DNA from: Plantactinospora sp. KBS50
Lineage (GTDB): Bacteria; Actinomycetota; Actinomycetes; Mycobacteriales; Micromonosporaceae
Assembly: GCF_002285795.1 (NCBI RefSeq)
Contig: NZ_CP022961.1
Location: forward strand, 4,530,001 to 4,594,000
Direction of reading: 5' to 3'
DNA: 64,000 nt
Numbering within the stretch: position 1 is the stretch's first letter; every line of letters starts with the position of its first letter. Of this stretch, positions 25,930 through 36,508 are shown piece by piece. The notes beneath the pieces were generated by a model. That model made no database searches. It saw only the letters and a list, made by a program, of their open reading frames with translations, and was not told the DNA's origin. The translations under genes were made by a program, and so were the position numbers.

Positions 25930-26625
25930 ATGACCACCTTCACCCGCATCCTCACCCACACCACCAGCCCCCTCCTCCGCAAGGCCGCCCTCACCACCGC
26001 CGGCCTCGCCTTCACCACCGGCGCCATCGCCGGCCCCCTCACCCTCACCACCGAAGCCCACGCCACCCCCACCCACACCGCCACACAAACCGACCGAAAC
26101 AACAACGACCGCGGCCACACCAACAAGGAACTGAAACTGGACTACCAACCCCAACCCAACTTCTACTACTGCGGCCCCGCCGCCACCCGCAACGCCCTCT
26201 CCGCCGACGGCCACGGCATCTCCATGGACGACCTCGCCACCGAAATGGGCACCACCGAAAACGGCACCAACAGCGCCGAAGACACCACCCGCGCCCTCAA
26301 CAAGGCCCTCGGCACCGACAAATACCACACCACCGCCCTACCCAACCCCACCATCACCCCCGAACAAACCACCCAACTCCAACACGACATCAAAACCACC
26401 ATCGACGACAACCGCGCCCTCGTCGCCAACATCGCCGGCACCACCACCGACACCAACAACACCACCCACACCTACCAAGGCGGCCACTACATCGCCATCC
26501 ACGGCTACCGCGACAACGCCCAACAAATCAAAATCGCCGACTCCGCCAACCCCAACGTCGCCAGCTACTGGATCACCACCACCAACCTCGCCAACTGGAT
26601 GGCCACCCGCGGCTACAGCCACTAA
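25930..26625 (+). CDS. Secreted C39-family cysteine peptidase
   Basis: A 231-residue exported protein with a signal peptide at about 1-45 (two hydrophobic stretches ending near EAHATPTHT). The mature domain has the papain-like C39 set: Cys in NFYYCGPAATRNAL, His in QGGHYIAIHGY, and a following Asp (IADSANP). There is no ABC transporter or bacteriocin gene nearby, so a stand-alone extracellular protease is inferred. Codon use is unlike the neighbours: pyrimidine-ending codons nearly all end in C, while Gln and Glu prefer CAA and GAA instead of the usual CAG and GAG, leaving the plus strand G-poor. This points to recent transfer or special selection. A terminator hairpin follows at 26647-26677. 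Confidence 0.82.
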   Translation: MTTFTRILTHTTSPLLRKAALTTAGLAFTTGAIAGPLTLTTEAHATPTHTATQTDRNNNDRGHTNKELKLDYQPQPNFYYCGPAATRNALSADGHGISMDDLATEMGTTENGTNSAEDTTRALNKALGTDKYHTTALPNPTITPEQTTQLQHDIKTTIDDNRALVANIAGTTTDTNNTTHTYQGGHYIAIHGYRDNAQQIKIADSANPNVASYWITTTNLANWMATRGYSH

Positions 26626-26646
26626 CCACACCACCACACCAACCCC

Positions 26647-26677
26647 GAAGGGCCGGCCCACCACAAGCCGGCCCTTC
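26647..26677 (+). terminator. Hairpin terminator after the C39 peptidase gene
   Basis: An 11-bp perfect stem (GAAGGGCCGGC / GCCGGCCCTTC) with a nine-base loop begins 21 bp after the stop. There is no clear T-run, as often in actinobacteria. Confidence 0.75.
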
Positions 26678-26816
26678 ACCCACCCCGGCACCGCCCGGGA
26701 CCGGCCGCCACCCCGGGCGGAACGCTCCACATCGGCCCCTATCCAGGGGCATCGACGGTTGTTACCATCCGGTTCCGAGTTTGTTTCACATACGCTCGTG
26801 CCGGAGGGATCCCCCC

Positions 26817-29800
26817 ATGTCCCGACGTACCGTCGCGGTTTTCACCGCCCTGATCACCGCGACGGCCGTCGCGGTGCTGCCGCCCACGGCGCCGGCCGGT
26901 GCCGCCGCCGCCACCCCACCGCCCGACTACTGCCTGGACCAGTGCGCCGACATCGTCCCCCCGGGCGAGAACGGCAACGCCACCCTGGTCGACATCCTCG
27001 CCCACCAGACTCTTGGCACCCGGCCGGCGCACTCTGCCGACCAGCTCAAGCCGTACGCCAATCTGGTCTCCGCCTACACCGGGCTGACCGACGAGCAGAT
27101 CGCCAACTTCTACAACGACGCGTCCTTCGGCGTACCGGCCGGACAGGTCGAACGCAGCTACTCCCCCCGCAGCGACGTGACGATCCTCCGGGACAAGGCC
27201 ACCGGCGCCCCGCACGTCACCGGCACGACCCGGGCCGGCACCATGTTCGGCGCCGGGTACGCCGGCGCCGAGGACCGGCTGTGGGTGATGGACCTGCTGC
27301 GCCGGGTCGGTCGGGGCCAGCTCACCCCGTTCGCCGGCGGCGCGCCGGGCAACCGGGAACTGGAACAGAGCGTCTGGCGCAACTCCCCGTACACCGAGGC
27401 GGACCTGCAACGCCAGGTGGACACGCTGCGCACCAAGGGCACCCGGGGCCAGCAGTTGTACACCGACGTCGAGCAGTACGTCGCCGGCATCAACGCCTAC
27501 ATCGCGCACTGCATGTCCGCGCGCAACTGCCCCGGCGAGTACGTCCTCACCGGCCACCTCGACGCGATCACCAACGAGGGCGGCCCCGAGCAGTTCAAGA
27601 TGACCGACCTGATCGCCACGGCCGGCGTGGTCGGCGGCCTCTTCGGCGGCGGTGGCGGCGGCGAGGTCCCCTCGGCCATCGCCCGGGTCACCGCGCGGGC
27701 ACGGTACGGCGCCACCGAGGGCGACCGGGTGTGGAAGGCGTTCCGCGAGCAGAACGACCCGGAGGCGGTCACCACCGTCCACAACGGGCAGACCTTCCCG
27801 TACGGCGACGCCGACGACAACGCCCCCGGGGTGGCGCTGCCGGATGCCGGCACCACCCGGCCGGAGCCGGTGGTGGCGAACCCGACGGGCTCCGCCGGTT
27901 CGACCGCGGCCGTCGGCCCGGACACCGCCAGCCGGCGCGGCATGTCGAACGCCGTGGTCATCTCGGCGGCGCACTCGGCCAGCGGCCACCCGATCGCGGT
28001 CTTCGGGCCGCAGACCGGCTACTTCTCCCCGCAGTTGCTGATGTTGCAGGAACTCCAGGGTCCCGGGATCAGCGCCCGCGGCGTGGCGTTCGCCGGCCTC
28101 AACATGTACGTGCTGCTGGGCCGGGGCCAGGACTACTCGTGGAGCGCCACCTCCGCCTCGCAGGACATCACCGACACGTACGCCGTACCGCTGTGCAACA
28201 CCGACGGGTCGGCTCCGAGTCTGACCTCGACGGGTTACCGGTGGCACGGCCAGTGTCTGCCGATGGAGCGGCTGGTGCGCAGCAACTCCTGGAAGCCGAC
28301 GCTCGCCGACGGCACCCCCGTCGGCTCGTACGACCTGGTCAGCCTCCGGACCCGGTACGGCCTGGTCGCCTACCGGGGCACCGTGGGCGGTACGCCGGTG
28401 GCGTACACCCAGTTGCGCTCGACGTACCGGCACGAGGCCGACTCGGCGATCGGGTTCCAGGCGTTCAACGACCCGGCCGCCATGGGCACCCCGGCGGACT
28501 TCCAGGCCAGCGCCGCCACCGTCGGGTACGCGTTCAACTGGTTCTACGTCAACGCCAACGACACCGCGTACTTCAACTCCGGCGACAACCCGGTCCGGCC
28601 GGCCGGCGCCAACCCGAACCTGCCGACCCGGGCGGACCCGGCGTACGAGTGGGTGGGCTGGGACCCGGACGCGAACACCGCGCAGCTCGCCCCGGCGGCC
28701 CAGCATCCGCAGGCGGTCAACCAGGACTACTTCGTGAGCTGGAACAACAAGCAGGCGCCGGGGTACGGCGCGGCCGACGGCAACTTCAGCTTCGGCGCGG
28801 TGCACCGGGCGAACCTGCTGGATCAGCGGGTACGCGCGGCCACCGCGGCCGGCAAGCTGGGCCGCTCCGACGTGGTACGCCTGGTCGAGGAGGCGGCGCT
28901 GACCGATCTGCGGGCCGAGAACCTGCTGCCCGAGTTGCTGCGGATCCTGGACGGGCAACCCGGCCAGGCGGCGAACGTGGCCGCGCTGCGGTCCTGGCTG
29001 GCCGACGGCGCCCGCCGGGTGGAGACCTCGCCGGGCTCGCACACGTACGCGCACGCCGACGCGATCCGGCTGTTCGACGCGGCCTGGCCGCGGCTGGTGG
29101 AGGCGGCGTTCGCCGGTGGCCTCGGCACCGACCTGTACAACGCGCTGGTCGGGGTGATCCAGGTCAACGAGTCGCCCAGCGGCGGCCAGGGCAGCGGGGC
29201 GGGCCACTCCGGCGCCAAGCACGTCGGCTCGGCGTTCCAGTACGGCTGGTGGGGCTACCTGGACAAGGACCTGCGGTCGGTGCTCGGTGACCCGGTCTCC
29301 GGCGGGCTGGGCCGGACGTACTGCGGTGGCGGCGACCTGGCCGCCTGCCGGCAGGCGCTGGCCGGCGCGTTGGACGCGGCGGCGGCCGAGCCGGCGACGG
29401 TGACCTATCCGGGTGACGGCGACTGCGCGGCCGGGGACCAGTGGTGCGCGGACAGCATCATCCAGTCTCCGCTGGGCGGCATCACCCAGGACAAGATCTC
29501 CTGGCAGAACCGGCCCACGTACCAGCAGGTGGTGTCGTTCCCGGCGCGCCGCGGCGACGACATCACGAACCTGGCCCGGGGCGCGTCGGTGAGCGCCAAC
29601 GGCACGTTCCTCGGCTTCTCCGCCGCCGCCGCGGTGGACGGGGACCGCAGCACCCGGTGGAGCAGTTGGTGGACCGACAACCAGTCGTTCACGGTGGATC
29701 TCGGCTCGGCCCGCACGGTCGGCCGGGTGATCCTGCGCTGGGAGACCGCGTACGGCAAGGCGTACCGGATCGAGACCTCGACCGACGGGCAGAGCTGGCG

Positions 29801-29948
29801 CCAGGCGTTCAGCACCACGACCGGCAACGGCGGCAACGACGTGATCACGTTCCCCGCCGCGAGCGCCCGGTACGTCCGGATGGTCGGGGTGCAGCGCGGC
29901 ACGTCGTACGGCTATTCGCTGTGGGAGTTCGAGGTGTACCCGCGCTGA
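26817..29948 (+). CDS. Secreted penicillin-acylase-family Ntn hydrolase with discoidin domain
   Basis: A 1043-residue exported protein with a signal peptide at 1-35. The N-terminal alpha chain has VTGTTRAGTMFGAGYAGAEDRLWVMDLLRR. The likely autoprocessing site is RRGMSNAVVISA, where the Ser before Asn would become the N-terminal nucleophile of the beta chain, followed by the usual GPQTGY. Family members hydrolyse amide bonds of penicillins, acyl-homoserine lactones or lipopeptides, and the substrate here is unknown. Residues about 905-1043 form an F5/8 type C (discoidin) domain (NLARGASVSANG ... ARYVRMVGVQRG), a carbohydrate- or surface-binding addition. The ATG at 26817 has GGAGGG nine bases upstream. 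The gene is monocistronic, with a terminator-like hairpin after it. Confidence 0.9.
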   Translation: MSRRTVAVFTALITATAVAVLPPTAPAGAAAATPPPDYCLDQCADIVPPGENGNATLVDILAHQTLGTRPAHSADQLKPYANLVSAYTGLTDEQIANFYNDASFGVPAGQVERSYSPRSDVTILRDKATGAPHVTGTTRAGTMFGAGYAGAEDRLWVMDLLRRVGRGQLTPFAGGAPGNRELEQSVWRNSPYTEADLQRQVDTLRTKGTRGQQLYTDVEQYVAGINAYIAHCMSARNCPGEYVLTGHLDAITNEGGPEQFKMTDLIATAGVVGGLFGGGGGGEVPSAIARVTARARYGATEGDRVWKAFREQNDPEAVTTVHNGQTFPYGDADDNAPGVALPDAGTTRPEPVVANPTGSAGSTAAVGPDTASRRGMSNAVVISAAHSASGHPIAVFGPQTGYFSPQLLMLQELQGPGISARGVAFAGLNMYVLLGRGQDYSWSATSASQDITDTYAVPLCNTDGSAPSLTSTGYRWHGQCLPMERLVRSNSWKPTLADGTPVGSYDLVSLRTRYGLVAYRGTVGGTPVAYTQLRSTYRHEADSAIGFQAFNDPAAMGTPADFQASAATVGYAFNWFYVNANDTAYFNSGDNPVRPAGANPNLPTRADPAYEWVGWDPDANTAQLAPAAQHPQAVNQDYFVSWNNKQAPGYGAADGNFSFGAVHRANLLDQRVRAATAAGKLGRSDVVRLVEEAALTDLRAENLLPELLRILDGQPGQAANVAALRSWLADGARRVETSPGSHTYAHADAIRLFDAAWPRLVEAAFAGGLGTDLYNALVGVIQVNESPSGGQGSGAGHSGAKHVGSAFQYGWWGYLDKDLRSVLGDPVSGGLGRTYCGGGDLAACRQALAGALDAAAAEPATVTYPGDGDCAAGDQWCADSIIQSPLGGITQDKISWQNRPTYQQVVSFPARRGDDITNLARGASVSANGTFLGFSAAAAVDGDRSTRWSSWWTDNQSFTVDLGSARTVGRVILRWETAYGKAYRIETSTDGQSWRQAFSTTTGNGGNDVITFPAASARYVRMVGVQRGTSYGYSLWEFEVYPR

Positions 29949-29993
29949 TCCGGGCCGGCCGGTGCGCGTTGCGGCCGTCCGGCTGAGCCGGGG

Positions 29994-30023
29994 AGGGGCC
30001 CCCTGAATAATCGGGGGGCCCTT
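29994..30023 (+). terminator. Hairpin terminator after the acylase gene
   Basis: The near-perfect stem AGGGGCCCCC / GGGGGCCCTT surrounds an AT-rich loop (TGAATAATC) and is followed by TTCCTCCTTTC. It lies 45 bp beyond the acylase stop and just before folD. Confidence 0.75.
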
Positions 30024-30055
30024 CCTCCTTTCCCGCCACCCGCACGGAGCCGCCG

Positions 30056-30937
30056 ATGACCACCCCGACCGACGCCCGGCTGATGGCCGGCACCGACCTC
30101 GCCCGAGACATCGTGACGGCCGCCGCCGCGCGGGCCGCCGACCTCACCGCCGGCACAGGGGTACGCCCCTGCCTGGCCACCGTGCTGGTCGGCGACGACC
30201 CGGCGTCGCAGACGTACGTCCGGATGAAGCGCAACCGGTCCGCGCAGGCGGGGATCGACTCGCGGCACGTGCCGCTGCCCGCCGGCATCGACACGGCGGA
30301 ACTGGTACGGCGCATCGGTGAGCTGTCCGCCGACCCGGCGGTGCACGGCATCCTGCTGCAACATCCGGTGCCGGCCGGCATCGACGAGCGGGCCGCGTTC
30401 GAGGCCATCGACCCGGCCAAGGACGTCGACGGGGTGACCATGCACTCGTTCGGCGCCATGGCGTTCGGCCGGCCCGGCTTCGCCTCCTGCACCCCCGGCG
30501 GGATCCTCCGGCTGCTGGAGGCGTACGAGGTGCCGCTGGCCGGGCGGCGGGCCGTGGTGATCGGGCGCAGCCCGATCCTCGGCCGGCCGGTCGGGATGCT
30601 GCTGCTGGCCCGGGACGCCACGGTGACGTACTGCCACTCGCGCACGACCGGCCTGCCCGGCCTGGTCCGGGACGCCGACATCGTGGTGGCCGCGGTGGGC
30701 CGGCCGCGGTTCGTCGCCGGAGACTGGGTGAAGCCCGGGGCCGCCGTGGTGGACGCCGGCTACCACCCGGGCGGGGTGGGTGACGTGGACTTCGCGGCGG
30801 CCCGCGAACGCGCCGGACTGATCACTCCGGTACCGGGCGGGGTCGGGCCGATGACCATCGCCGTGCTGCTGGAGCAGACGGTGGCGGCGGCCGAGGCGCA
30901 GGTCTCAGGCCGCCCCGGTGCCGTCGGCGCCGGGTGA
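30056..30937 (+). CDS. folD: Bifunctional methylene-THF dehydrogenase / methenyl-THF cyclohydrolase
   Basis: A 293-residue cytosolic enzyme interconverting 5,10-methylene-, methenyl- and 10-formyl-tetrahydrofolate with NADP. It carries the catalytic block SQTYVRMKRNRSAQAGI (lysine in YVRMK), GILLQHPVP, the KDVDGV loop, the NADP-binding GRSPILGRPVGMLL and the C-terminal GGVGPMTIAVLLEQT. Length is normal. It is a single gene whose last 33 bp overlap the tail of the convergent hypothetical gene. Confidence 0.96.
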   Translation: MTTPTDARLMAGTDLARDIVTAAAARAADLTAGTGVRPCLATVLVGDDPASQTYVRMKRNRSAQAGIDSRHVPLPAGIDTAELVRRIGELSADPAVHGILLQHPVPAGIDERAAFEAIDPAKDVDGVTMHSFGAMAFGRPGFASCTPGGILRLLEAYEVPLAGRRAVVIGRSPILGRPVGMLLLARDATVTYCHSRTTGLPGLVRDADIVVAAVGRPRFVAGDWVKPGAAVVDAGYHPGGVGDVDFAAARERAGLITPVPGGVGPMTIAVLLEQTVAAAEAQVSGRPGAVGAG

Positions 30938-31453
30938 GGGCAGTTCGGGCAGGTCCGCGCCCTCCTCGTCGGCGACCGGACCGGGTTCGAGGACGGCGTC
31001 GGGGGCGCAGGACACCACCACCCGGTAGCTGAGGCCGAGGTTCGACCAGATGTCGCCGCGCAGCCACAGGCAGAGGCCGACGCCGGGCTGCCCCTCCGGG
31101 TGCTCGTAGAACTCGACGATCGGCTCGGCCAGGGCGCCGACCAGTCCCTGAGTGCCCTGCGCCGTGCCGGCCACCTGCATCAGCGCGCCGGTGACCTGCA
31201 CCTCGACGTCGGCCAGCGCCTCGACGTCGTACCAGTGGGTGTCCGGCAGGAACAGCCGGGCGTCGACCTGGCGGCGCCGGTAGTCCGGGCCGGCCAGCCC
31301 GGTGTCCCCCTGCGGCCGGTCGCCGATCCAGGCGACACCGGCGTACGCGGTGTGCAGCCGGCGCGCGTCGGGCCGCTCCGGGTCGACGGGGAAGGCGGTG
31401 ACGACGGAGTCGAGCCGGGGCTGGGCGCTCAGGTGGACCTCTGCGGCGATCAC
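30905..31453 (-). CDS. Conserved hypothetical protein
   Basis: A 182-residue soluble acidic protein with no motif I recognise. Mixed alpha/beta composition is visible (AEVHLSAQPRLDSVVTAF, DARLFLPDTHWYDVEALADVEVQVTGALM, GVGLCLWLRGDIWSNLG), ending in an acidic Pro-rich tail. The start is uncertain: GTG at 31453 has AGGG eight bases upstream and is preferred, while GTG at 31462 adds three residues. Its 3' end overlaps folD tail to tail by 33 bp. No function is assigned. Confidence 0.7.
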   Translation of the reverse strand: MIAAEVHLSAQPRLDSVVTAFPVDPERPDARRLHTAYAGVAWIGDRPQGDTGLAGPDYRRRQVDARLFLPDTHWYDVEALADVEVQVTGALMQVAGTAQGTQGLVGALAEPIVEFYEHPEGQPGVGLCLWLRGDIWSNLGLSYRVVVSCAPDAVLEPGPVADEEGADLPELPSPGADGTGAA

Positions 31454-31548
31454 GGGCGGCACCCTAGCATCGCGCGACCCCGCACCGGGTCACCGCACGC
31501 CGCGCGCGAGCCCGCGACGGCACCGGCGCGGGGCGGCGCGGCGCGGCG

Positions 31549-31962
31549 TCAGCCCGTGGCGAGGAACTCCAGGCGGTTGCCGTGCGGGTCGTGGGTGTGG
31601 AAGCGGCGCAGGCCGGGCACCTCGTCGTTGCCCCAGGCCACGTCGTAGCCGGCGGCCACGAGCCGGTCGGCCAGCGCGTCCAGGTCGGGCCAGAGCAGTC
31701 CGGGGTGGGCCTTGCGGGCCGGCCGGAAGTCGTCCTCGACCCCGAGGTGCAGCTCGATGCCGGGCCGCGCCCCGGGCGCGGCCCGGTCCGGCTGCCCCGC
31801 CGGGGCGGCGTCCAGCCGGTCCGGCGTGACGAACCAGCAGCCGCCGCGGGCCGCCAGGGCGGGTGGCTTCGGCTTCTCCACCAGGCCGAGCAGTCCGACG
31901 TAGTAGCGCCGTAACGTCTCCTCGGAGCCCCGCGGACAGGCAAGCTGGACATGATGGATCAT
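31549..31962 (-). CDS. VOC-superfamily (glyoxalase/bleomycin-resistance-like) protein
   Basis: A 137-residue single VOC domain. It opens with IHHVQLACPRGSEETLRRYYVGLLGL and carries a metal-ligand pattern of His (HHV), Glu (GIELHLGVED) and a terminal Glu (GNRLEFLATG). Such proteins are metal-dependent isomerases, dioxygenases or drug-binding proteins, and the substrate is not predictable. The ATG at 31962 has GGGGAGG upstream. It is divergent from acnA, and the AcnR-like site lies in the space between them. Confidence 0.85.
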   Translation of the reverse strand: MIHHVQLACPRGSEETLRRYYVGLLGLVEKPKPPALAARGGCWFVTPDRLDAAPAGQPDRAAPGARPGIELHLGVEDDFRPARKAHPGLLWPDLDALADRLVAAGYDVAWGNDEVPGLRRFHTHDPHGNRLEFLATG

Positions 31963-32005
31963 GGTGACCTCCCCTGGCGACAGCGTGACACGGGGTTGCG
32001 CGAAT

Positions 32006-32029
32006 AGCAAGACGGACGTACGGTTTTAC
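32006..32029. promoter_or_regulatory. Candidate AcnR operator upstream of acnA
   Basis: The sequence AGCAAGACGGAC then GTACGGTTTTAC matches 18 of 24 positions of the perfect palindrome before acnR (46665-46688), including the whole core from ACGTACGG and the AGCAAG half site. It lies about 135 bp before the acnA start and 44 bp before the divergent VOC gene start. Confidence 0.65.
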
Positions 32030-32163
32030 GGGTCTCGGACCGGCGGCGCCCCACGGGGTTACCTCGGGCGGCTCCCGCGGTAAGAGGTACGACAGACGTA
32101 GGGACTACCGGCGGCGGCGCCGCGGTAGGCCAGGCCGGCGGAACTGCGATGAAGGAGTACGAC

Positions 32164-35001
<2,838 letters not shown>

Positions 35002-35017
35002 CGACCCGCAGGAAAGA

Positions 35018-35070
35018 GGCCCCTTCCGCCGCGCTCCGCGTGGAGCGCGGCGGAAGGGGCCCCTTCTTTT
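35018..35070 (+). terminator. Strong intrinsic terminator after acnA
   Basis: A perfect 20-bp stem (GGCCCCTTCCGCCGCGCTCC and complement) with a four-base loop is followed by CCTTCTTTT. It separates acnA from the convergent conservon and probably stops transcripts from both sides. Confidence 0.92.
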
Positions 35071-35112
35071 CCGCCGCAGCGGCGGTTCCGCCCGACCGGC
35101 GGGCGGAAACCG

Positions 35113-35703
35113 TCAGTTGCGGCTCTCCCGCAGCTTCATGGCGTGCTCCAGGAGGGTGATCAGGACCTCCTTGGCCGACTCCTTCTGCCGGGCGTCGCAG
35201 AGCACCACCGGGACGTCGGCATCCAGGTTCAGCGCCTGCTGCACCTCGTGCAGCGCGTACCGCTGGGTGCCGTCGAAACAGTTCACCGCCACGATGAACG
35301 GCGTGCCCCGGCCCTCGAAGTAGTCGATCGACGGGAAGCAGTCGGCCAGCCGACGGGTGTCGGCCAGCACCACCGCGCCCAGCGCGCCGAGTGCCAGTTC
35401 GTCCCAGACGAACCAGAAGCGGTCCTGGCCGGGCGTGCCGAACAGGTAGAGCACCAACTCGTCGCTGATGGTGATCCGGCCGAAGTCCATCGCCACCGTC
35501 GTGGTGGACTTCTGCTCCACCCCGGACAGGTCGTCGATGCCGACCCCGGTCTCGGTCAACACCTCCTCCGTACGCAGCGGCGGTGTCTCGCTGACCGCGC
35601 CCACCAGGGTGGTCTTGCCCACCCCGAAGCCACCGGCGATAAGGATCTTGATCCCGGTGGGTAGCCCGTCGCCAAGCCGGCGGTCAGAGTGCTCGTAGTC
35701 CAT
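35113..35703 (-). CDS. cvnD: Conservon GTPase CvnD
   Basis: A 196-residue small GTPase-like protein of the actinobacterial conservon family (DUF/ATP-GTP binding). It has a P-loop GGFGVGKTTLVGAV, switch threonines in QKSTTTVAMDFGRI, DxxG-type FGTPGQDRFWF and NCFDG in place of NKxD. The ATG at 35703 (MDYEHSD) is the standard conservon start and overlaps the cvnC end by 20 bp. An in-frame ATG at 35730 is less likely. In Streptomyces, CvnA-D form a membrane-associated G-protein-coupled-receptor-like complex controlling development and secondary metabolism. Confidence 0.94.
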   Translation of the reverse strand: MDYEHSDRRLGDGLPTGIKILIAGGFGVGKTTLVGAVSETPPLRTEEVLTETGVGIDDLSGVEQKSTTTVAMDFGRITISDELVLYLFGTPGQDRFWFVWDELALGALGAVVLADTRRLADCFPSIDYFEGRGTPFIVAVNCFDGTQRYALHEVQQALNLDADVPVVLCDARQKESAKEVLITLLEHAMKLRESRN

Positions 35704-36070
35704 TGATAACCGCCTCGAAAACGCTGTCATCGGGAAGGGCGGTCGTCGCGCGCGGTTCGCGTACCCGCACCAGTTCGCGTTCGACCAGGTCGCCGAGCAG
35801 CACCCGGATTGTGCCCAACGGCAGATTGAGGTGGGCGGCGATCTCCGCCACGGACAGCGGGTGCTGACACAGGCCGACGATCGCGACGTGTTCCGGCCCC
35901 ATGCCGACCTCCGCCGTCGGTGTTCGCTGAGTAGCGACCACCAACGAGATCAGGTCGAACGAGCCGGCCACCGGTCGGGCCCGACCGCGGGTGACCGCGT
36001 ACGGGCGCACCACCGGGCCGGCGTGTTCGTCGACCCACTGCTCCGGTGTTGACTCATCGGGTTCCGGCAT
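35684..36070 (-). CDS. cvnC: Conservon DUF742 protein CvnC
   Basis: A 128-residue DUF742 protein with a winged-helix-like region (HPLSVAEIAAHLNLPLGTIRVLLGDLVERELVRVREP) and the N-terminal VRPYAVTRGRARP signature. In characterised conservons it links the kinase and GTPase components. The ATG at 36070 lies 4 bp after the cvnB stop, and the gene's end overlaps cvnD by 20 bp. Confidence 0.94.
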   Translation of the reverse strand: MPEPDESTPEQWVDEHAGPVVRPYAVTRGRARPVAGSFDLISLVVATQRTPTAEVGMGPEHVAIVGLCQHPLSVAEIAAHLNLPLGTIRVLLGDLVERELVRVREPRATTALPDDSVFEAVINGLRAL

Positions 36071-36074
36071 AGCC

Positions 36075-36494
36075 TCACCGTTCGCCCGGGGCGTCGGCCA
36101 CCCGCTCGGGCGAGCTGAGGAACTTGCCCACCCTGGTCACCAGCATGGCCATCTCGTACGCAATGAGCCCCACGTCGGAGTCCTCGGCGGCCAGCACCGC
36201 GAGGCAGGCGTTGCGCCCGGCCGCGGTGACGAACAGGAACGACGACTGCATCTCGATGATGGTCTGCTGCACCTGGCCGCCGCCGAACCGCTTGCCGGCG
36301 CCGCGGGCCAGGCTCTGGATGCCGGCGGCCATCGCCGACAGGTGCTCTCCGTCGTCCCGCCCGAGGCCCCGCGACGAGGCGAGCAACAGCCCGTCGGTGG
36401 ACAGGGCGATCGCGTGCTCCACCTGCTTCACCCGGCCGGCCAGGTCGTCCAGCAACCACGCCAGGTCAACGCTTGAAGCCGTCTGCTGCACCAC
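36075..36494 (-). CDS. cvnB: Conservon roadblock/LC7 protein CvnB
   Basis: A 139-residue roadblock/LC7-domain protein (LAWLLDDLAGRVKQVEHAIALSTDGLLLASSRGL) of the type that acts as activator or scaffold for the small GTPase CvnD. It starts with GTG at 36494, 14 bp after the kinase stop. Size and sequence are typical. Confidence 0.94.
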   Translation of the reverse strand: MVQQTASSVDLAWLLDDLAGRVKQVEHAIALSTDGLLLASSRGLGRDDGEHLSAMAAGIQSLARGAGKRFGGGQVQQTIIEMQSSFLFVTAAGRNACLAVLAAEDSDVGLIAYEMAMLVTRVGKFLSSPERVADAPGER

Positions 36495-36508
36495 TCGTTG
36501 TCCTCTTT

